Origin: an uncultured Kordiimonas sp.
GTDB lineage: Bacteria; Pseudomonadota; Alphaproteobacteria; Sphingomonadales; Kordiimonadaceae
Direction of reading: 5' to 3'
Assembly (NCBI GenBank): GCA_947503575.1
Contig: CANNDZ010000002.1
Span: 62,001-126,000, forward strand
Length of the DNA stretch: 64,000 nt
This document shows, piece by piece, positions 52,186-61,847 of this stretch. Positions within the stretch are counted from its first letter, which is position 1. Each line of letters begins with the position of its first letter. The position numbers and the translations under genes are program-made. The notes under the pieces are model-generated. The model ran no database searches, was not told the origin of the DNA, and saw only the letters and a program-made list of their open reading frames with translations.

Positions 52186-53324
52186 CGCGCAGCCAATGTG
52201 GCCTGACGATCTCTGTCTTTAAATTGTGCATCCCAGAATTGGGCGGTCAAATCATCAATAACGCGGCTTTCGGCGTTCATCAAAATGACCAGCCCAATAC
52301 CATACTCTTTGGAAAAACTGACAATGCTGCGGAACCCGGCAACACCCCCTGCATGCATCACAATCTCATGGTCGCCAAAATCATAAATCCGCCACCCAAG
52401 GCCGTAGTGGGCATCTTCCAGATAAGGCCGCCACTGGCGTTTGTATAGCTCCCGCTTAGTGCGCACGCGCTTTTCGGTGACCATATCAATCACGCCGGGG
52501 CTGATCACCTCCGGGTACCAACCCAAATAGCTTTCAACCCATTTCACCATATCCTTGATGCTGGCGTTTACCCCGGCTGCTGGCGCAACATTGTAATAAT
52601 GCGGTTTCACTTTGGTTCGGTACCAGCCGCGCCGCGTGTTGACATGCGGATGGGCGCGATCTTCCTTTTCCAAATACCCCTTGTAGCCAATCGATGCTGT
52701 TTCCATACCTAAAGGCGACAAAATACGGTCTTCCATCAGGGTTTCAAATGTGTTGTCGGCTGTGGCTTCCACCACTGGTTCCACCAAGCTAAAGGCAATA
52801 TTCTGGTAACCGTAGCAATTGCCCGGCGCACATATGGGTTTCAGACGCTTGAACCACGGCAGGATTTTCGGCATATCCCAGCCGTCTTCGATCATATTGT
52901 CATAAGAATTCGGCGTCAGGCCAACGGTATGGGACAGCAGGTGTGCAAGTTCTATCCGTTCTGCATGACCTTTTTTCTTTAACTGAAAGGCTGGCACAAA
53001 CGGCGACACCTTTGTATCGAGGCTAAGGCGTCCTTCTTCAACCATCATGGCAACAAGACTGGCGGAAAAGGTTTTTGACACGGAGGCAAGCCGGAAAACA
53101 GTATCCTCTGTTACCGGGAGTGAACGACCTTTTGCCCGTGTACCGTAGGTGCCGACATGCAATGGCTCCCCCATTTCAATAATCGCAAATGCAGCGCCTG
53201 GTATCTTTTTCGCCTGCACGCCAGCACGAAAAATCTTTTCATACGCGTCAACATCGGTCGCGCCAACGGACAGCGACAAGAAAGCGAGAGAGGCCATAAA
53301 GGCAGGGACAAAAACTCTGAGCAT
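52182..53324 (-). CDS. Exported serine hydrolase, beta-lactamase class C / penicillin-binding type
   Basis: The protein (about 380 residues) has a signal peptide (VFVPAFMASLAFLSLSVGA) and a serine beta-lactamase-like domain. The nucleophile motif is SVSK (about residue 81), the Tyr motif YGYQN, and HAGG near the C-terminus replaces the usual K-T-G. Such proteins are often esterases or D-amino-acid peptidases rather than true beta-lactamases. The family name EstB/AmpC-like is all I can support. The start is the ATG at 53324, or a TTG at 53333 that overlaps the upstream stop; neither has a strong ribosome-binding site. It follows the alpha/beta hydrolase directly and may share its transcript. 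Confidence 0.86.
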   Translation of the reverse strand: MLRVFVPAFMASLAFLSLSVGATDVDAYEKIFRAGVQAKKIPGAAFAIIEMGEPLHVGTYGTRAKGRSLPVTEDTVFRLASVSKTFSASLVAMMVEEGRLSLDTKVSPFVPAFQLKKKGHAERIELAHLLSHTVGLTPNSYDNMIEDGWDMPKILPWFKRLKPICAPGNCYGYQNIAFSLVEPVVEATADNTFETLMEDRILSPLGMETASIGYKGYLEKEDRAHPHVNTRRGWYRTKVKPHYYNVAPAAGVNASIKDMVKWVESYLGWYPEVISPGVIDMVTEKRVRTKRELYKRQWRPYLEDAHYGLGWRIYDFGDHEIVMHAGGVAGFRSIVSFSKEYGIGLVILMNAESRVIDDLTAQFWDAQFKDRDRQATLAAR

Positions 53325-53329
53325 CAGGT

Positions 53330-54103
53330 TCAATCAGCCTGTTTTAAAAATCTTAGTATGCTGCGCGCCACCATGTCCGGTTTTTCTGCGTGCAGCCAAT
53401 GACCCGTCCCTCCTATGGTTTTTACAGCGGCAGCGGGGAATAAAGCAAGAATCTTATCACGGTGGGCTGCCTGAATATAATCCGAGCGTTCCCCCCGCAG
53501 GAAAAGAACCGGGCCATCATAGCGACCTTGATAGCTGCCTGCAGCGATATCCTGGTACCGGCCTACAATCACCGGCAAGTTAATGCGCCAACCCCATGCA
53601 CCGCCGTCACCCCGTCGCCAGTTCGTCATAAGAAAATTGAACACATCCGGTTCTTCGACATAACCAGACAATATCTCCTGTGCCCCGGACCGGGATTGTG
53701 GTGCCCGCGCAGCAACGGCTTGCAAGCCTTCCAGAATACGGTCGTGGTGCCCACCGTATTGCACGGGGGCAATATCACCCACGACTAAGGCTGATACTCT
53801 TTCAGGGGCATTCAGTGCTAGTTGCATTGCCACCTTGCCTCCCATGGAATGACCAAAAATAACCGCGCGGCCAATACCATGCTGATCCATAGCAGCACGC
53901 ACATCTTCCGCCATTTCAGCATAGGTCATGCTGTCTAAATGGGGGCTACGGCCATGGTTGCGAAGGTCCAACAGCAGAATAGAAAAATGGTCTTCCAACA
54001 GCCGGGCCAGCCCGCCCAGATTGTCGCCAGAGCCAAACAAACCATGCAGCATAACAAGCCAAGGCCCTTTGCCGCGTGTGCGCGTATGAAGATCAACTGT
54101 CAT
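53330..54103 (-). CDS. Alpha/beta-fold hydrolase (YbfF-like)
   Basis: The 257-residue protein has the alpha/beta hydrolase pattern: LVMLHGLFGSGDNL (oxyanion-hole HG), LLLDLRNHGRSPH, the nucleophile elbow GHSMGGKVAMQLAL and the catalytic His in GGTGHWLHAEKPD. The R-N-H-G-R-S-P-H and G-H-S-M-G-G-K segments match the YbfF esterase group. Its natural substrate is unknown. It starts 11 bases inside thiD and ends next to the serine hydrolase, so it probably rides on the glmM-thiD transcript. No signal peptide is present. Confidence 0.9.
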   Translation of the reverse strand: MTVDLHTRTRGKGPWLVMLHGLFGSGDNLGGLARLLEDHFSILLLDLRNHGRSPHLDSMTYAEMAEDVRAAMDQHGIGRAVIFGHSMGGKVAMQLALNAPERVSALVVGDIAPVQYGGHHDRILEGLQAVAARAPQSRSGAQEILSGYVEEPDVFNFLMTNWRRGDGGAWGWRINLPVIVGRYQDIAAGSYQGRYDGPVLFLRGERSDYIQAAHRDKILALFPAAAVKTIGGTGHWLHAEKPDMVARSILRFLKQAD

Positions 54104-54914
54104 GGCGCCCCACCCTGGCGTGCCCTAATGGTCCATGGCCTGCACCAAACCCCGGCGCCTTGGCAATCGCTTCCTGAATGAAGGCATGAGCCACCGGAAA
54201 GGCGTCATCAAGCGTATGCCCTGCCGCCAACAATGCGGCAAAAGCGCTGGCAAAACTGCAACCGGTACCGTGCGTATGGCGTGTGTCCACCTTGGGCACC
54301 GACAGCGATAGGGTGCGCGAAGGCGTAATTAAAAAATCCGTCAGCGTGCGCCTGTTCTGGTGACCCCCCTTCATCAAAACCGCGCCCGCCCCCATATCGA
54401 GGATTTTTTGTCCCGCCTCCCGCATATCATCATCAGTTTCAAGCGGCATACCGGTTAAAACCTGCGCTTCCGGCAGGTTGGGCGTCACGAGGGTCGCCAG
54501 CGGGATAAGTTCGCTTTTGATAAGGGATACTGCAGCATGATCCAGTAATTTGTCCCCAGATGTTGCCACCATCACCGGGTCGATCACAACAGCACCGGAA
54601 AAAGCCTCACCCCGTATAATTGCGACCACTTCAGACACCAGGTCGGCAGAGTGCAGCATGCCGGTTTTTATAGCATCTGCCCCCACATCGCGCAGCACCG
54701 CTTCCGCTTGGGCACGGACCAGATGCGGCTCTATTCCGTGCGCCTCTGTCACGCTTATCGTGTTTTGCACCGTTAAAGCGGTTATTGCCGTGGCAGCATA
54801 GTGCCCGAGCATTGTAATTGTTTTAATATCGGCCTGAATACCGGCACCGCCGGACGGATCAGACCCTGCAATAACAAGTACACGGCCCATTGGCGCCATG
54901 GTCGCGGGGGTCAT
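54093..54914 (-). CDS. thiD: Hydroxymethylpyrimidine (phosphate) kinase
   Basis: ThiD phosphorylates HMP and HMP-phosphate to HMP-pyrophosphate for thiamine synthesis. The protein (273 residues from the chosen start) has VLVIAGSDPSGGAGIQADIKTITMLGHYAATAITALTVQNT at the N-terminus, AIKTGMLHSADLV, VTPNLPEAQVL and the C-terminal HTHGTGCSFASAFAA with the anion hole and catalytic Asp/Cys region. The ATG at 54914 overlaps the glmM stop as ATGA, a coupled start. Later in-frame ATGs (54899, 54890) would also give complete domains. No thiamine riboswitch is seen, in line with its internal position. Confidence 0.93.
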   Translation of the reverse strand: MTPATMAPMGRVLVIAGSDPSGGAGIQADIKTITMLGHYAATAITALTVQNTISVTEAHGIEPHLVRAQAEAVLRDVGADAIKTGMLHSADLVSEVVAIIRGEAFSGAVVIDPVMVATSGDKLLDHAAVSLIKSELIPLATLVTPNLPEAQVLTGMPLETDDDMREAGQKILDMGAGAVLMKGGHQNRRTLTDFLITPSRTLSLSVPKVDTRHTHGTGCSFASAFAALLAAGHTLDDAFPVAHAFIQEAIAKAPGFGAGHGPLGHARVGRHDS

Positions 54915-56257
54915 CAGGCTGCGGTCTCCACCTCGTGGCATATCGTATCAACGTGGCGGTTTACCAAGTCAGCGTCATCGCCTTCGGCCATAACCCGCAC
55001 CAGCGGTTCAGTACCTGATTTTCTGATCACCAGCCGGCCGCTGCCCTCCAGTTCGCTTTCGGCGGCAGCAATGGCTTTTTTCACCTGCGGCATGGACAGA
55101 GGGTCCTGTACCTTGAACCGCACGCTTTTAAGGGTTTGCGGCACGGGGTCAAATTGATGGCAGGCAACGGATGCAGGAACCTTTGACTGAACAATTTCAG
55201 TCATCACCTGCAAGGCTGAAACAATCCCATCACCTGTAGTGGAAAAATCAGACAATACAACATGGCCAGATTGTTCACCGCCAACATTCATACCCTGCTC
55301 GCGCATACGTTCCACAACGTACCGGTCGCCAACCTGTGTGCGCTCCAGTCTCAGGTTTTCGGAATTGAGCAGCCGTTCCAGGCCCAAATTTGACATCACG
55401 GTTGTAACCAGGCCACCTCCTTTAAGAATGCCGCGCGCAGCCCAGTTGCGAGTGATCAAAGCCATGATCTGATCACCGTCAATGATATCGCCGTTTTCAT
55501 TGCATAAAATCAACCTGTCTGCATCACCGTCCAGGGCGATGCCGATGTCTGCGCCTTCAGCCACGACACGATCACACATAGTCTGCGGGTAGGTGGACCC
55601 GCAATTGTCATTGATGTTAAAGCCGTTTGGTTCAACACCCATGGCGATAACATCTGCACCCAATTCCCATAAAACGTCAGGGGCAACTTTATAGGCAGCG
55701 CCGTTTGCGCAATCAACAACCACTTTAAGGCCGTCAAACGACACGCCGCCCGGCACTGTGGCCTTGGCAAATTCCACGTACCTGCCACGCGCGCTTTCCA
55801 GCCGGGACGCTTTACCCAGTGCATGGGCATCGACCAACACATCGTTGCATCCGTTATCCAACAAATGTTCGATTTCCAGCTCGGTTTCGTCTGACAGCTT
55901 GTAGCCATCCGGTCCGAAAAACTTCAACCCATTGTCATAGTGGGGGTTATGGCTGGCGGAGATCATGACGCCCAGATCTGCCCGCAGGGAGCGTACCAGC
56001 ATGGCAACCGCGGGCGTTGGCATCGGCCCAACCATCACCACATCCATGCCTGCAGAAACAAACCCAGCGGCAAGCGCAGGTTCATACATATAGCCAGACC
56101 GACGGGTATCTTTGCCAATGACAACGCGGTGCACGTGGTCGCCGCGCTTGAACACACGCCCGGCGGCGAGGCCCAGACGCATGGCCGTGTCTGGTGTCAT
56201 GTGATTTTGATTGACCCGACCACGAATACCGTCGGTGCCGAAATATTTACGACTCAT
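54914..56257 (-). CDS. glmM: Phosphoglucosamine mutase
   Basis: GlmM converts glucosamine-6-phosphate to glucosamine-1-phosphate for UDP-GlcNAc and thus peptidoglycan and lipopolysaccharide. The 447-residue protein has the N-terminal [14 protein letters not shown], the phosphoserine loop [14 protein letters not shown] (catalytic Ser about residue 102), the metal site [15 protein letters not shown] for sugar recognition and the phosphate-binding [15 protein letters not shown] at the end. All are intact. It follows folP after 48 bases and precedes thiD with a four-base overlap. ftsH-folP-glmM is a frequent gene order in proteobacteria. Confidence 0.98.
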   Translation of the reverse strand: MSRKYFGTDGIRGRVNQNHMTPDTAMRLGLAAGRVFKRGDHVHRVVIGKDTRRSGYMYEPALAAGFVSAGMDVVMVGPMPTPAVAMLVRSLRADLGVMISASHNPHYDNGLKFFGPDGYKLSDETELEIEHLLDNGCNDVLVDAHALGKASRLESARGRYVEFAKATVPGGVSFDGLKVVVDCANGAAYKVAPDVLWELGADVIAMGVEPNGFNINDNCGSTYPQTMCDRVVAEGADIGIALDGDADRLILCNENGDIIDGDQIMALITRNWAARGILKGGGLVTTVMSNLGLERLLNSENLRLERTQVGDRYVVERMREQGMNVGGEQSGHVVLSDFSTTGDGIVSALQVMTEIVQSKVPASVACHQFDPVPQTLKSVRFKVQDPLSMPQVKKAIAAAESELEGSGRLVIRKSGTEPLVRVMAEGDDADLVNRHVDTICHEVETAA

Positions 56258-56305
56258 CTAAAGCTAATCCCCGATAACCTTGCAAGCGGCGTCAGTTTAG
56301 CCTGC

Positions 56306-57442
56306 TCAATCGAAGCCGTCCATCGCAGATACATCAAAACGGGCCTGAACAATTTTTAGCGCTTCCGCGGTTTGTTGCACATCATGCACACGGACAATAT
56401 CAGCACCCAGCTCAGCACCGATAACGGCGGCAGCCAAAGACCCCGCCATCCTGTCGTTTGCATCCTCAACACCTGTTATCGCACCAATGAACCGCTTGCG
56501 CGACGCACCCAATAGGACGGGACAGCCCAGTGTTTGAAACAACAGTAACCCGTCAATGAGCGAGAGATTGTCTTGTACGATACGCTTACCAAACCCGATA
56601 CCGGGGTCAACAATGATAGTACTACGGTCAATGCCAGCTGCTTCACAGGCTTTGATGCGTTCGGCCAGATAGTCATATACATCCAGCAACACATGGTCAT
56701 AGGTTGGATCGTCCTGCATGGTGCGCGGATCGCCCTGGGCATGCATCAAAACAACCGGCACACGGGTTGCAGCGACTAGAGAAACACTGTCAGGGTCATG
56801 CGTTAGAGCAGAGACATCATTGACGATGCTGGCCCCTGCAGCCAGCGCTTTTTCCATAACAAACGTGTTGCGGCTGTCGATAGACAGCGTGATGCCGTCA
56901 GCAACCAGCGCCTCTATCACAGGCACAACCCTGTCTGCTTCCTCGCCTTCCCACACCGGGGTTGCGCCCGGACGGGTAGACTCGCCGCCGATATCAATGA
57001 TATCGGCTCCCGCAGCCACCATAGCCCGGCCATGGCGTATGGCTTTGCCCACGTCCAGAAACTGACCACCATCTGAAAAACTGTCCGGCGTGACGTTCAG
57101 GACCCCCATTAAAAGCGGGCGTGTGAACGGCAAAGTTTTATCACCGGTTAAAGCCAAGGGCGCATGAAGACGCGCGAGAGCGTCAAGTTGCTTCGACACT
57201 TGCTGCGCCGCGTTTGAGCCAAGTGTGGTTTCGATGTCTGCCTGATGGTGGGCCGGGACATACCCACTCAGCACACGACCGTCCGGGCAGCGGGCATGCA
57301 GCACAAACCCCGTGAACCGTCGGCCAGAACCCCGGTAATTGAAGGATGCCGAATGCTCTGCATGCGGGCCTGAAACGAAACCGACGGGCCGCACATATAG
57401 CGCAGACCCGTCAGGAATTTTTTCAAGAAAGTCTGATGACAC
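56306..57442 (-). CDS. folP: Dihydropteroate synthase with N-terminal extension
   Basis: FolP condenses dihydropterin pyrophosphate with p-aminobenzoate, the sulfonamide target in folate synthesis. The C-terminal three quarters are a full TIM-barrel: LLMGVLNVTPDSFSDGGQFLD, IDIGGESTRPGATPV, SIDSRNTFVMEKALAAGASIVNDVSAL, PVVLMHAQGDPRTMQ, DPGIGFGKRIVQDN and GASRKRFIGAI. An additional N-terminal region of about 100 residues (VRPVGFVSGP onward) is typical of alphaproteobacterial FolP. The start is a GTG at 57442, five bases after the ftsH stop. It lies between ftsH and glmM. Catalytic residues appear complete. Confidence 0.95.
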   Translation of the reverse strand: MSSDFLEKIPDGSALYVRPVGFVSGPHAEHSASFNYRGSGRRFTGFVLHARCPDGRVLSGYVPAHHQADIETTLGSNAAQQVSKQLDALARLHAPLALTGDKTLPFTRPLLMGVLNVTPDSFSDGGQFLDVGKAIRHGRAMVAAGADIIDIGGESTRPGATPVWEGEEADRVVPVIEALVADGITLSIDSRNTFVMEKALAAGASIVNDVSALTHDPDSVSLVAATRVPVVLMHAQGDPRTMQDDPTYDHVLLDVYDYLAERIKACEAAGIDRSTIIVDPGIGFGKRIVQDNLSLIDGLLLFQTLGCPVLLGASRKRFIGAITGVEDANDRMAGSLAAAVIGAELGADIVRVHDVQQTAEALKIVQARFDVSAMDGFD

Positions 57443-57447
57443 GCAGT

Positions 57448-59358
57448 TTAGCCCTCAGGCTGAGGTTCACCTTGACCAACACCCGTTGTCGGGACAGCAC
57501 TCGTCCGGCGCGGGGGTTTCTTATTGCTGTCGTCCGGCTTCTGCGGCTTCACTTTGATCGGTTCACCCTTTAGAAGCGCGTCGATTTCGTCGCCGCTCAG
57601 GGTTTCATATTCAAGCAGAGCCTTTGCAAGCGTATGCAAGTCATCAAGGTTATCCGTCAGGATTTGTGTGGCGCGATCGTTCGCAGCACCAACAAATGCC
57701 TTGATTTCCGAGTCAATCATTTTGGATGTCTCATCAGACATATTTTGTGTCTTGGCAACCGAGTGACCGAGGAAAACCTCCTCTTCATTCGCGGCATACT
57801 GCAATGGTCCCAATTTGTCGGACATGCCCCACTGCGTGACCATATTGCGGGCCAGACTGGTTGCATACTGGATGTCACTAGCAGCCCCGGATGTCACCGC
57901 ATCATGCCCAAAGATAATTTCTTCTGCGACACGACCACCCATGGCAACGGCAAGGTTGTCATGCATTTTCTGACGGCTCTGCGAATACTGGTCCCGCTCC
58001 GGCAAGCGCATCACCATACCCAAAGCGCGCCCGCGCGGGATAATTGTTGCCTTGTGGATGGGATCAGACGTCGGGCAATGCAACGCCACAAGTGCGTGGC
58101 CACCCTCGTGATAAGCGGTCAGTTTTTTCTCGTCATCGGTCATAACCATCGAGCGACGCTCAGTACCCATCATGACCTTGTCTTTGGCGTCCTCGAACTC
58201 CTGCATCGACACAATTTTCTTGCCGCGACGCGCCGCCAGCAAAGCGGCTTCGTTCACCAAATTCATCAAATCAGCACCAGAGAACCCGGGTGTCCCGCGC
58301 GCGACAGTGTTGATATCCACGTCAGGGGCCAACGGCACCTTGCGAATGTGAACGCCCAAAATCTTCTCGCGCCCGTCAATATCAGGGTTCGGTACAACCA
58401 CCTGGCGGTCAAACCGGCCCGGTCGTAAAAGCGCAGGGTCAAGCACATCAGGGCGGTTGGTCGCCGCAACAATAATGATGCCTTCATTAGCTTCAAAACC
58501 ATCCATCTCAACCAGCAACTGGTTCAGCGTCTGCTCACGCTCGTCGTTGCCACCGCCAAGGCCTGCGCCCCGGTGCCGACCTACGGCGTCAATCTCATCG
58601 ATGAAAATGATACAGGGTGCGTTTTTCTTGGCCTGCTCAAACATGTCACGCACACGACTGGCGCCCACACCCACAAACATTTCAACGAAATCAGAACCCG
58701 ATATAGTGAAGAAAGGCACATTGGCCTCACCGGCAATGGAGCGTGCCAAAAGTGTTTTACCGGTTCCCGGAGGTCCAACCAGCAAAGCACCTTTTGGGAT
58801 ACGACCACCAAGCTTCTGAAACCTTTGAGGGTCTTTCAAGAAATCAACGATTTCTTCCAGCTCTTCCTTTGCTTCTTCGATACCGGCGACATCTTCAAAG
58901 GTCACGCGACCCTGCTTTTCTGTCAGCAGTTTGGCGCGCGATTTACCAAAGCCCATGGCACCACCGCCACCGCCTTTGCCTTGCATCTGGCGCATGAAGA
59001 AAACCCAGATACCAATGATCAAAATAAACGGCAACCATGAGAACAAGGCAGTCATGAAGACGCCTTTGTCTTCCTTGATCAGCTTATACTGAACACCGTT
59101 ATCTTGCAGGATATCGTATAATTCCGGATGGAAGTTGGGCATCACCGTCTGGCGAATTTCTCCGCTAGTCATGGTGATTTTGATGTCCTGTCCGGATATT
59201 TCCGCCTGGGAAACCTGGCTGCTTTCAACCGCTTGTACAAAATCAGAATAACTCATTTCCGACTGGCGACTTGTGCCACCCTGAAACATACTGAACAGCG
59301 CAAACAGCATTAAGATAATCAATACCCATACAAGCGCATTACGCATTAAACCGTTCAC
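57448..59358 (-). CDS. ftsH: ATP-dependent zinc metalloprotease FtsH
   Basis: FtsH is an inner-membrane AAA+ protease that degrades unassembled membrane proteins and, in enteric bacteria, RpoH. The protein (636 residues) has two membrane helices (about 7-23 and 102-124), the AAA module with Walker [19 protein letters not shown], Walker [16 protein letters not shown] and SRH, and the zinc site HEGGH (most have H-E-A-G-H) plus a downstream Asp. The C-terminus is a proline- and lysine-rich tail. The start is a GTG at 59358 with AAAGGT seven bases upstream and gives the family-like [12 protein letters not shown]. It follows tilS and precedes folP. A possible sigma-32 promoter lies upstream. Confidence 0.97.
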   Translation of the reverse strand: MNGLMRNALVWVLIILMLFALFSMFQGGTSRQSEMSYSDFVQAVESSQVSQAEISGQDIKITMTSGEIRQTVMPNFHPELYDILQDNGVQYKLIKEDKGVFMTALFSWLPFILIIGIWVFFMRQMQGKGGGGGAMGFGKSRAKLLTEKQGRVTFEDVAGIEEAKEELEEIVDFLKDPQRFQKLGGRIPKGALLVGPPGTGKTLLARSIAGEANVPFFTISGSDFVEMFVGVGASRVRDMFEQAKKNAPCIIFIDEIDAVGRHRGAGLGGGNDEREQTLNQLLVEMDGFEANEGIIIVAATNRPDVLDPALLRPGRFDRQVVVPNPDIDGREKILGVHIRKVPLAPDVDINTVARGTPGFSGADLMNLVNEAALLAARRGKKIVSMQEFEDAKDKVMMGTERRSMVMTDDEKKLTAYHEGGHALVALHCPTSDPIHKATIIPRGRALGMVMRLPERDQYSQSRQKMHDNLAVAMGGRVAEEIIFGHDAVTSGAASDIQYATSLARNMVTQWGMSDKLGPLQYAANEEEVFLGHSVAKTQNMSDETSKMIDSEIKAFVGAANDRATQILTDNLDDLHTLAKALLEYETLSGDEIDALLKGEPIKVKPQKPDDSNKKPPRRTSAVPTTGVGQGEPQPEG

Positions 59359-59428
59359 AATAATACCTTTCGCTGCGGCACACAGGGCCCGCACCCATAA
59401 CCCATATAAAGACGAGTCTTATATCCTG

Positions 59429-59456
59429 AAATAAGCTCGATGCATCGCAGTGCAAG
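59429..59456 (-). promoter_or_regulatory. Candidate sigma-32 promoter of ftsH
   Basis: CTTGCA (+ 59451-59456) and CTTATTT (+ 59429-59435) lie 15 bases apart on the minus strand, upstream of ftsH. Both match parts of the alphaproteobacterial sigma-32 consensus. A short perfect inverted repeat (GTGCAA / TTGCAC, 59450-59468) overlaps the -35. Weak by itself. Confidence 0.35.
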
Positions 59457-59483
59457 GGTTAATTGCACACCGCTATACGTTTT

Positions 59484-60797
59484 TTAACCTGTTTTGGACC
59501 AAGGGAGCCATCGGTGCGACAAAACTGGAAGGTCTTCATTACCTATATCATATCCCAAGTAGGGTGCTGCAATCAATGACTCTGCTTGAAAGAATGCCGG
59601 TGTGGTCAGCGCAACATCACGCGGCAGCAAGTCTGAAACGTCAATTTGCTGTCGCACAATGTCCAGCCCGGCTTCCCCTAAGGCCCCAACCTCCAATGCT
59701 TCATCAGCCTCTGACTGCCACGGCTCTAGACAAAATCGATTGTCCCAAACGTCAGTTTTGGAGACAAACGCATTAGGCGCAACAGCGGATACTTCGCGGT
59801 GAACCATAAGCCTATCACCCGGTGCAGCAGAAAACTGTGCGCCGCCCAATGTCGCCCCCCGGAAGTCAGTCTGCTGGATTGCAATCCACAGACGCTCCAA
59901 CCTCTCGAAACGCGGAACATACATTCCGCCACCAGCAAACCTGATAAGACTGGCCAATCCTCGCAAGGTAATTTCTTTAGGCTCCTGCGTGAGCATGGAA
60001 ACGTTTAAATAAGCAAAGCCTGCTTCATGGAATTCGACCGACCGCTCCAACCAATGCCGCTCATAATATTCAATCGCTTGCCGGGTGCGCCGCATGCGGC
60101 CTGCGGTTTCGGCAAGTCTTTGCGATGAAAGTCCTGGAAGGTGACCTTTGGCCAACACCTCACGCACCTTCACGCGATCAAAATCCATATTTTGATTGCT
60201 GGGGTCTTCAATCCAATCTACCGATGCTTCAAGGCATGTCGCAATCAACCGCTGTTTTGTTGTATCCAAAAGCGGCCGGACCAGTGTGACGTTCCCATCC
60301 AAAACTCGTTTTTCAGCCATACCGGCAAGGCCGTATACGCCGCTGCCTCGCGCCAACCGCAGTAAAAAGGTTTCCGCCTGATCATCCTTATGATGCGCCG
60401 TTAAAAGATACTTGATTTCATGATCTGCACACCAGTTTATCATCAACTGATAGCGCTCGTCTCGTGCCACTGCCTGGAGGTTTCCCTGAACGTCTGCCGC
60501 ATGGCTCCACGACAGAATATGGCTCTCTAGCCCCAAAGCCTGTAACCGCTCCTGAGCAAGGTTGGCTTCGTCTGCCGATTCGGAGCGCAACTGATGATCG
60601 ACAATTAAGGCAACGACATCGCCGCCATCTTGCTTCAGCCAATGGCGCGACAGGATAGCCAGCCCCATGCTGTCTGCCCCGCCTGAAACAGCGATAGCAA
60701 TCTTTTGGGTCGGCTTTATCCCCATCGACAAGAGTGTATCTGTCAGAAAGGTCGCGCCGAGAGGTTGCTGGTCGTCTTCCTGTCCTGTGCGGTTCAA
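59484..60797 (-). CDS. tilS: tRNA(Ile)-lysidine synthetase
   Basis: TilS converts C34 of the AUA-reading tRNA-Ile to lysidine using ATP, allowing correct isoleucine decoding. The 437-residue protein has the PP-loop IAIAVSGGADSMGLAILS, ALIVDHQLRSESADEAN, TAHHKDDQAETFLLRLARGSGVYGL, and PLLDTTKQRLIATCLEASVDWIEDPSNQN before a C-terminal RNA-binding part. The start is a TTG at 60797; ATG at 60725 would remove residues that usually precede the PP-loop. It begins 17 bases after the cpoB stop. Order cpoB-tilS-ftsH is conserved in many proteobacteria. Confidence 0.94.
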   Translation of the reverse strand: MNRTGQEDDQQPLGATFLTDTLLSMGIKPTQKIAIAVSGGADSMGLAILSRHWLKQDGGDVVALIVDHQLRSESADEANLAQERLQALGLESHILSWSHAADVQGNLQAVARDERYQLMINWCADHEIKYLLTAHHKDDQAETFLLRLARGSGVYGLAGMAEKRVLDGNVTLVRPLLDTTKQRLIATCLEASVDWIEDPSNQNMDFDRVKVREVLAKGHLPGLSSQRLAETAGRMRRTRQAIEYYERHWLERSVEFHEAGFAYLNVSMLTQEPKEITLRGLASLIRFAGGGMYVPRFERLERLWIAIQQTDFRGATLGGAQFSAAPGDRLMVHREVSAVAPNAFVSKTDVWDNRFCLEPWQSEADEALEVGALGEAGLDIVRQQIDVSDLLPRDVALTTPAFFQAESLIAAPYLGYDIGNEDLPVLSHRWLPWSKTG

Positions 60798-60814
60798 AAT
60801 AGAGTTCTCATGAT

Positions 60815-61717
60815 TTAAAAGAGGTTACAGCGAGCCCGGTCAGACAGTCGCCGCGCATTCGCCTTCAACCGATCAGAAGCTTCATCCTCAATTCGTCTGA
60901 ATTCCGCAAGCGCATTGCAGGCGTCTTCGGCGGCACCCAACTTGATTAACACATCTGACAGGTCAACTAACGAATCTACCCGTCGGTTATGATTGGGGTG
61001 TTCTTCGATAAGACGCAAAAACATTTGTGCTGCTTCTGCATTACGGCCTTGCTGCATATGAATACGCCCTAGCCAGAATTTGGCGTTTGCCGCCTGCGCA
61101 TCATCACCGTGTGCCGCGAGAAATTGCTCCATAGCCAGACGCCCGCTATCCAGATCGTTGCTGCGCACAAACGCAAACGCATATGCATATCGCTCAGCAG
61201 GAGTCCCTTCAGGCAAACTAACTGTCGGCGCAGCCGCAGGGGTTTCCTCTGTTGGCAATGCCGGAAGCGCATCCTGATCGGCTTGGGTAGGTGCGGTGGC
61301 GGCTCCATTCGTTGTTTGCGACTGCGCAGGCGGCAAGCCAGCACCAGCAAGCTGTTGTTCGCGCTGGATGGCCATTTGTGTCTGCAACTGCTCTACCAGT
61401 GTCGACAATTCATTCTGGCGATATTCAAATTCTTCCAGTCGTCCATTTAGCTGGCGGATTTGCCTATCCAAAGTTCCGATCCTGGCGGAAATATCTGCCA
61501 ACAAGCGCCGGTCAGAAACCGACGGCGTGTCGGCAACGCCCTCGTCTGCTATCGTCACATCTCCACCGCTAATGCGTCTTTGTAGCAATCGCAACTGCCG
61601 TTCCAGCGTTTCAATGCGCTCGTTCATCACGGCGGGGCTACTTTGCGCCACAAGCGGTGTCTGCAACCCTGCAAGCATCATCATTACAAAACCTACTGCG
61701 GTGGCAGTTCGCATCAT
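60815..61717 (-). CDS. cpoB: Tol-Pal system protein CpoB (YbgF)
   Basis: CpoB is a periplasmic TPR protein that coordinates peptidoglycan synthesis with outer-membrane constriction via Tol-Pal. The protein (300 residues from the ATG at 61717) has a signal peptide ending near LVAQS, a coiled-coil region (MNERIETLERQLRLLQRR, then RIGTLDRQIRQLNGRLEEFEYRQNELS) and C-terminal TPR repeats (YAYAFAFVRSNDLDSGRLAMEQFLA, AKFWLGRIHMQQGRNAEAAQMF). The start with GGAG six bases before it is preferred over an ATG four codons earlier. It follows pal after a terminator-like hairpin. Confidence 0.93.
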   Translation of the reverse strand: MMRTATAVGFVMMMLAGLQTPLVAQSSPAVMNERIETLERQLRLLQRRISGGDVTIADEGVADTPSVSDRRLLADISARIGTLDRQIRQLNGRLEEFEYRQNELSTLVEQLQTQMAIQREQQLAGAGLPPAQSQTTNGAATAPTQADQDALPALPTEETPAAAPTVSLPEGTPAERYAYAFAFVRSNDLDSGRLAMEQFLAAHGDDAQAANAKFWLGRIHMQQGRNAEAAQMFLRLIEEHPNHNRRVDSLVDLSDVLIKLGAAEDACNALAEFRRIEDEASDRLKANARRLSDRARCNLF

Positions 61718-61775
61718 GTCTGTCTCCATTTAGGTCGAGGCCAACGCCTGAGTGCTATCAGCTCACTTTGGCCAT

Positions 61776-61815
61776 AAAAAGACGGCCCCGCACCGACATT
61801 TCGGATACAGGGCCG
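61776..61815 (-). terminator. Hairpin with T run after pal
   Basis: On the minus strand GGCCC and GGGCC arms enclose a second stem (CCGA / TCGG) with a four-base loop. GTC and five T residues follow. It stands 33 bases after the pal stop and about 60 before the cpoB start, and may partly terminate the pal transcript so that Pal is made in excess. Confidence 0.6.
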
Positions 61816-61847
61816 GGCTTTTACTTCCGGTTTATGGCCGGAATAGT

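Noticed and set aside
56991-57013. Near-perfect palindrome around GATATCAATGATATC inside folP
   Set aside because: It encodes the conserved D-I-I-D-I-G stretch of dihydropteroate synthase; the repeated Asp-Ile codons explain the symmetry.
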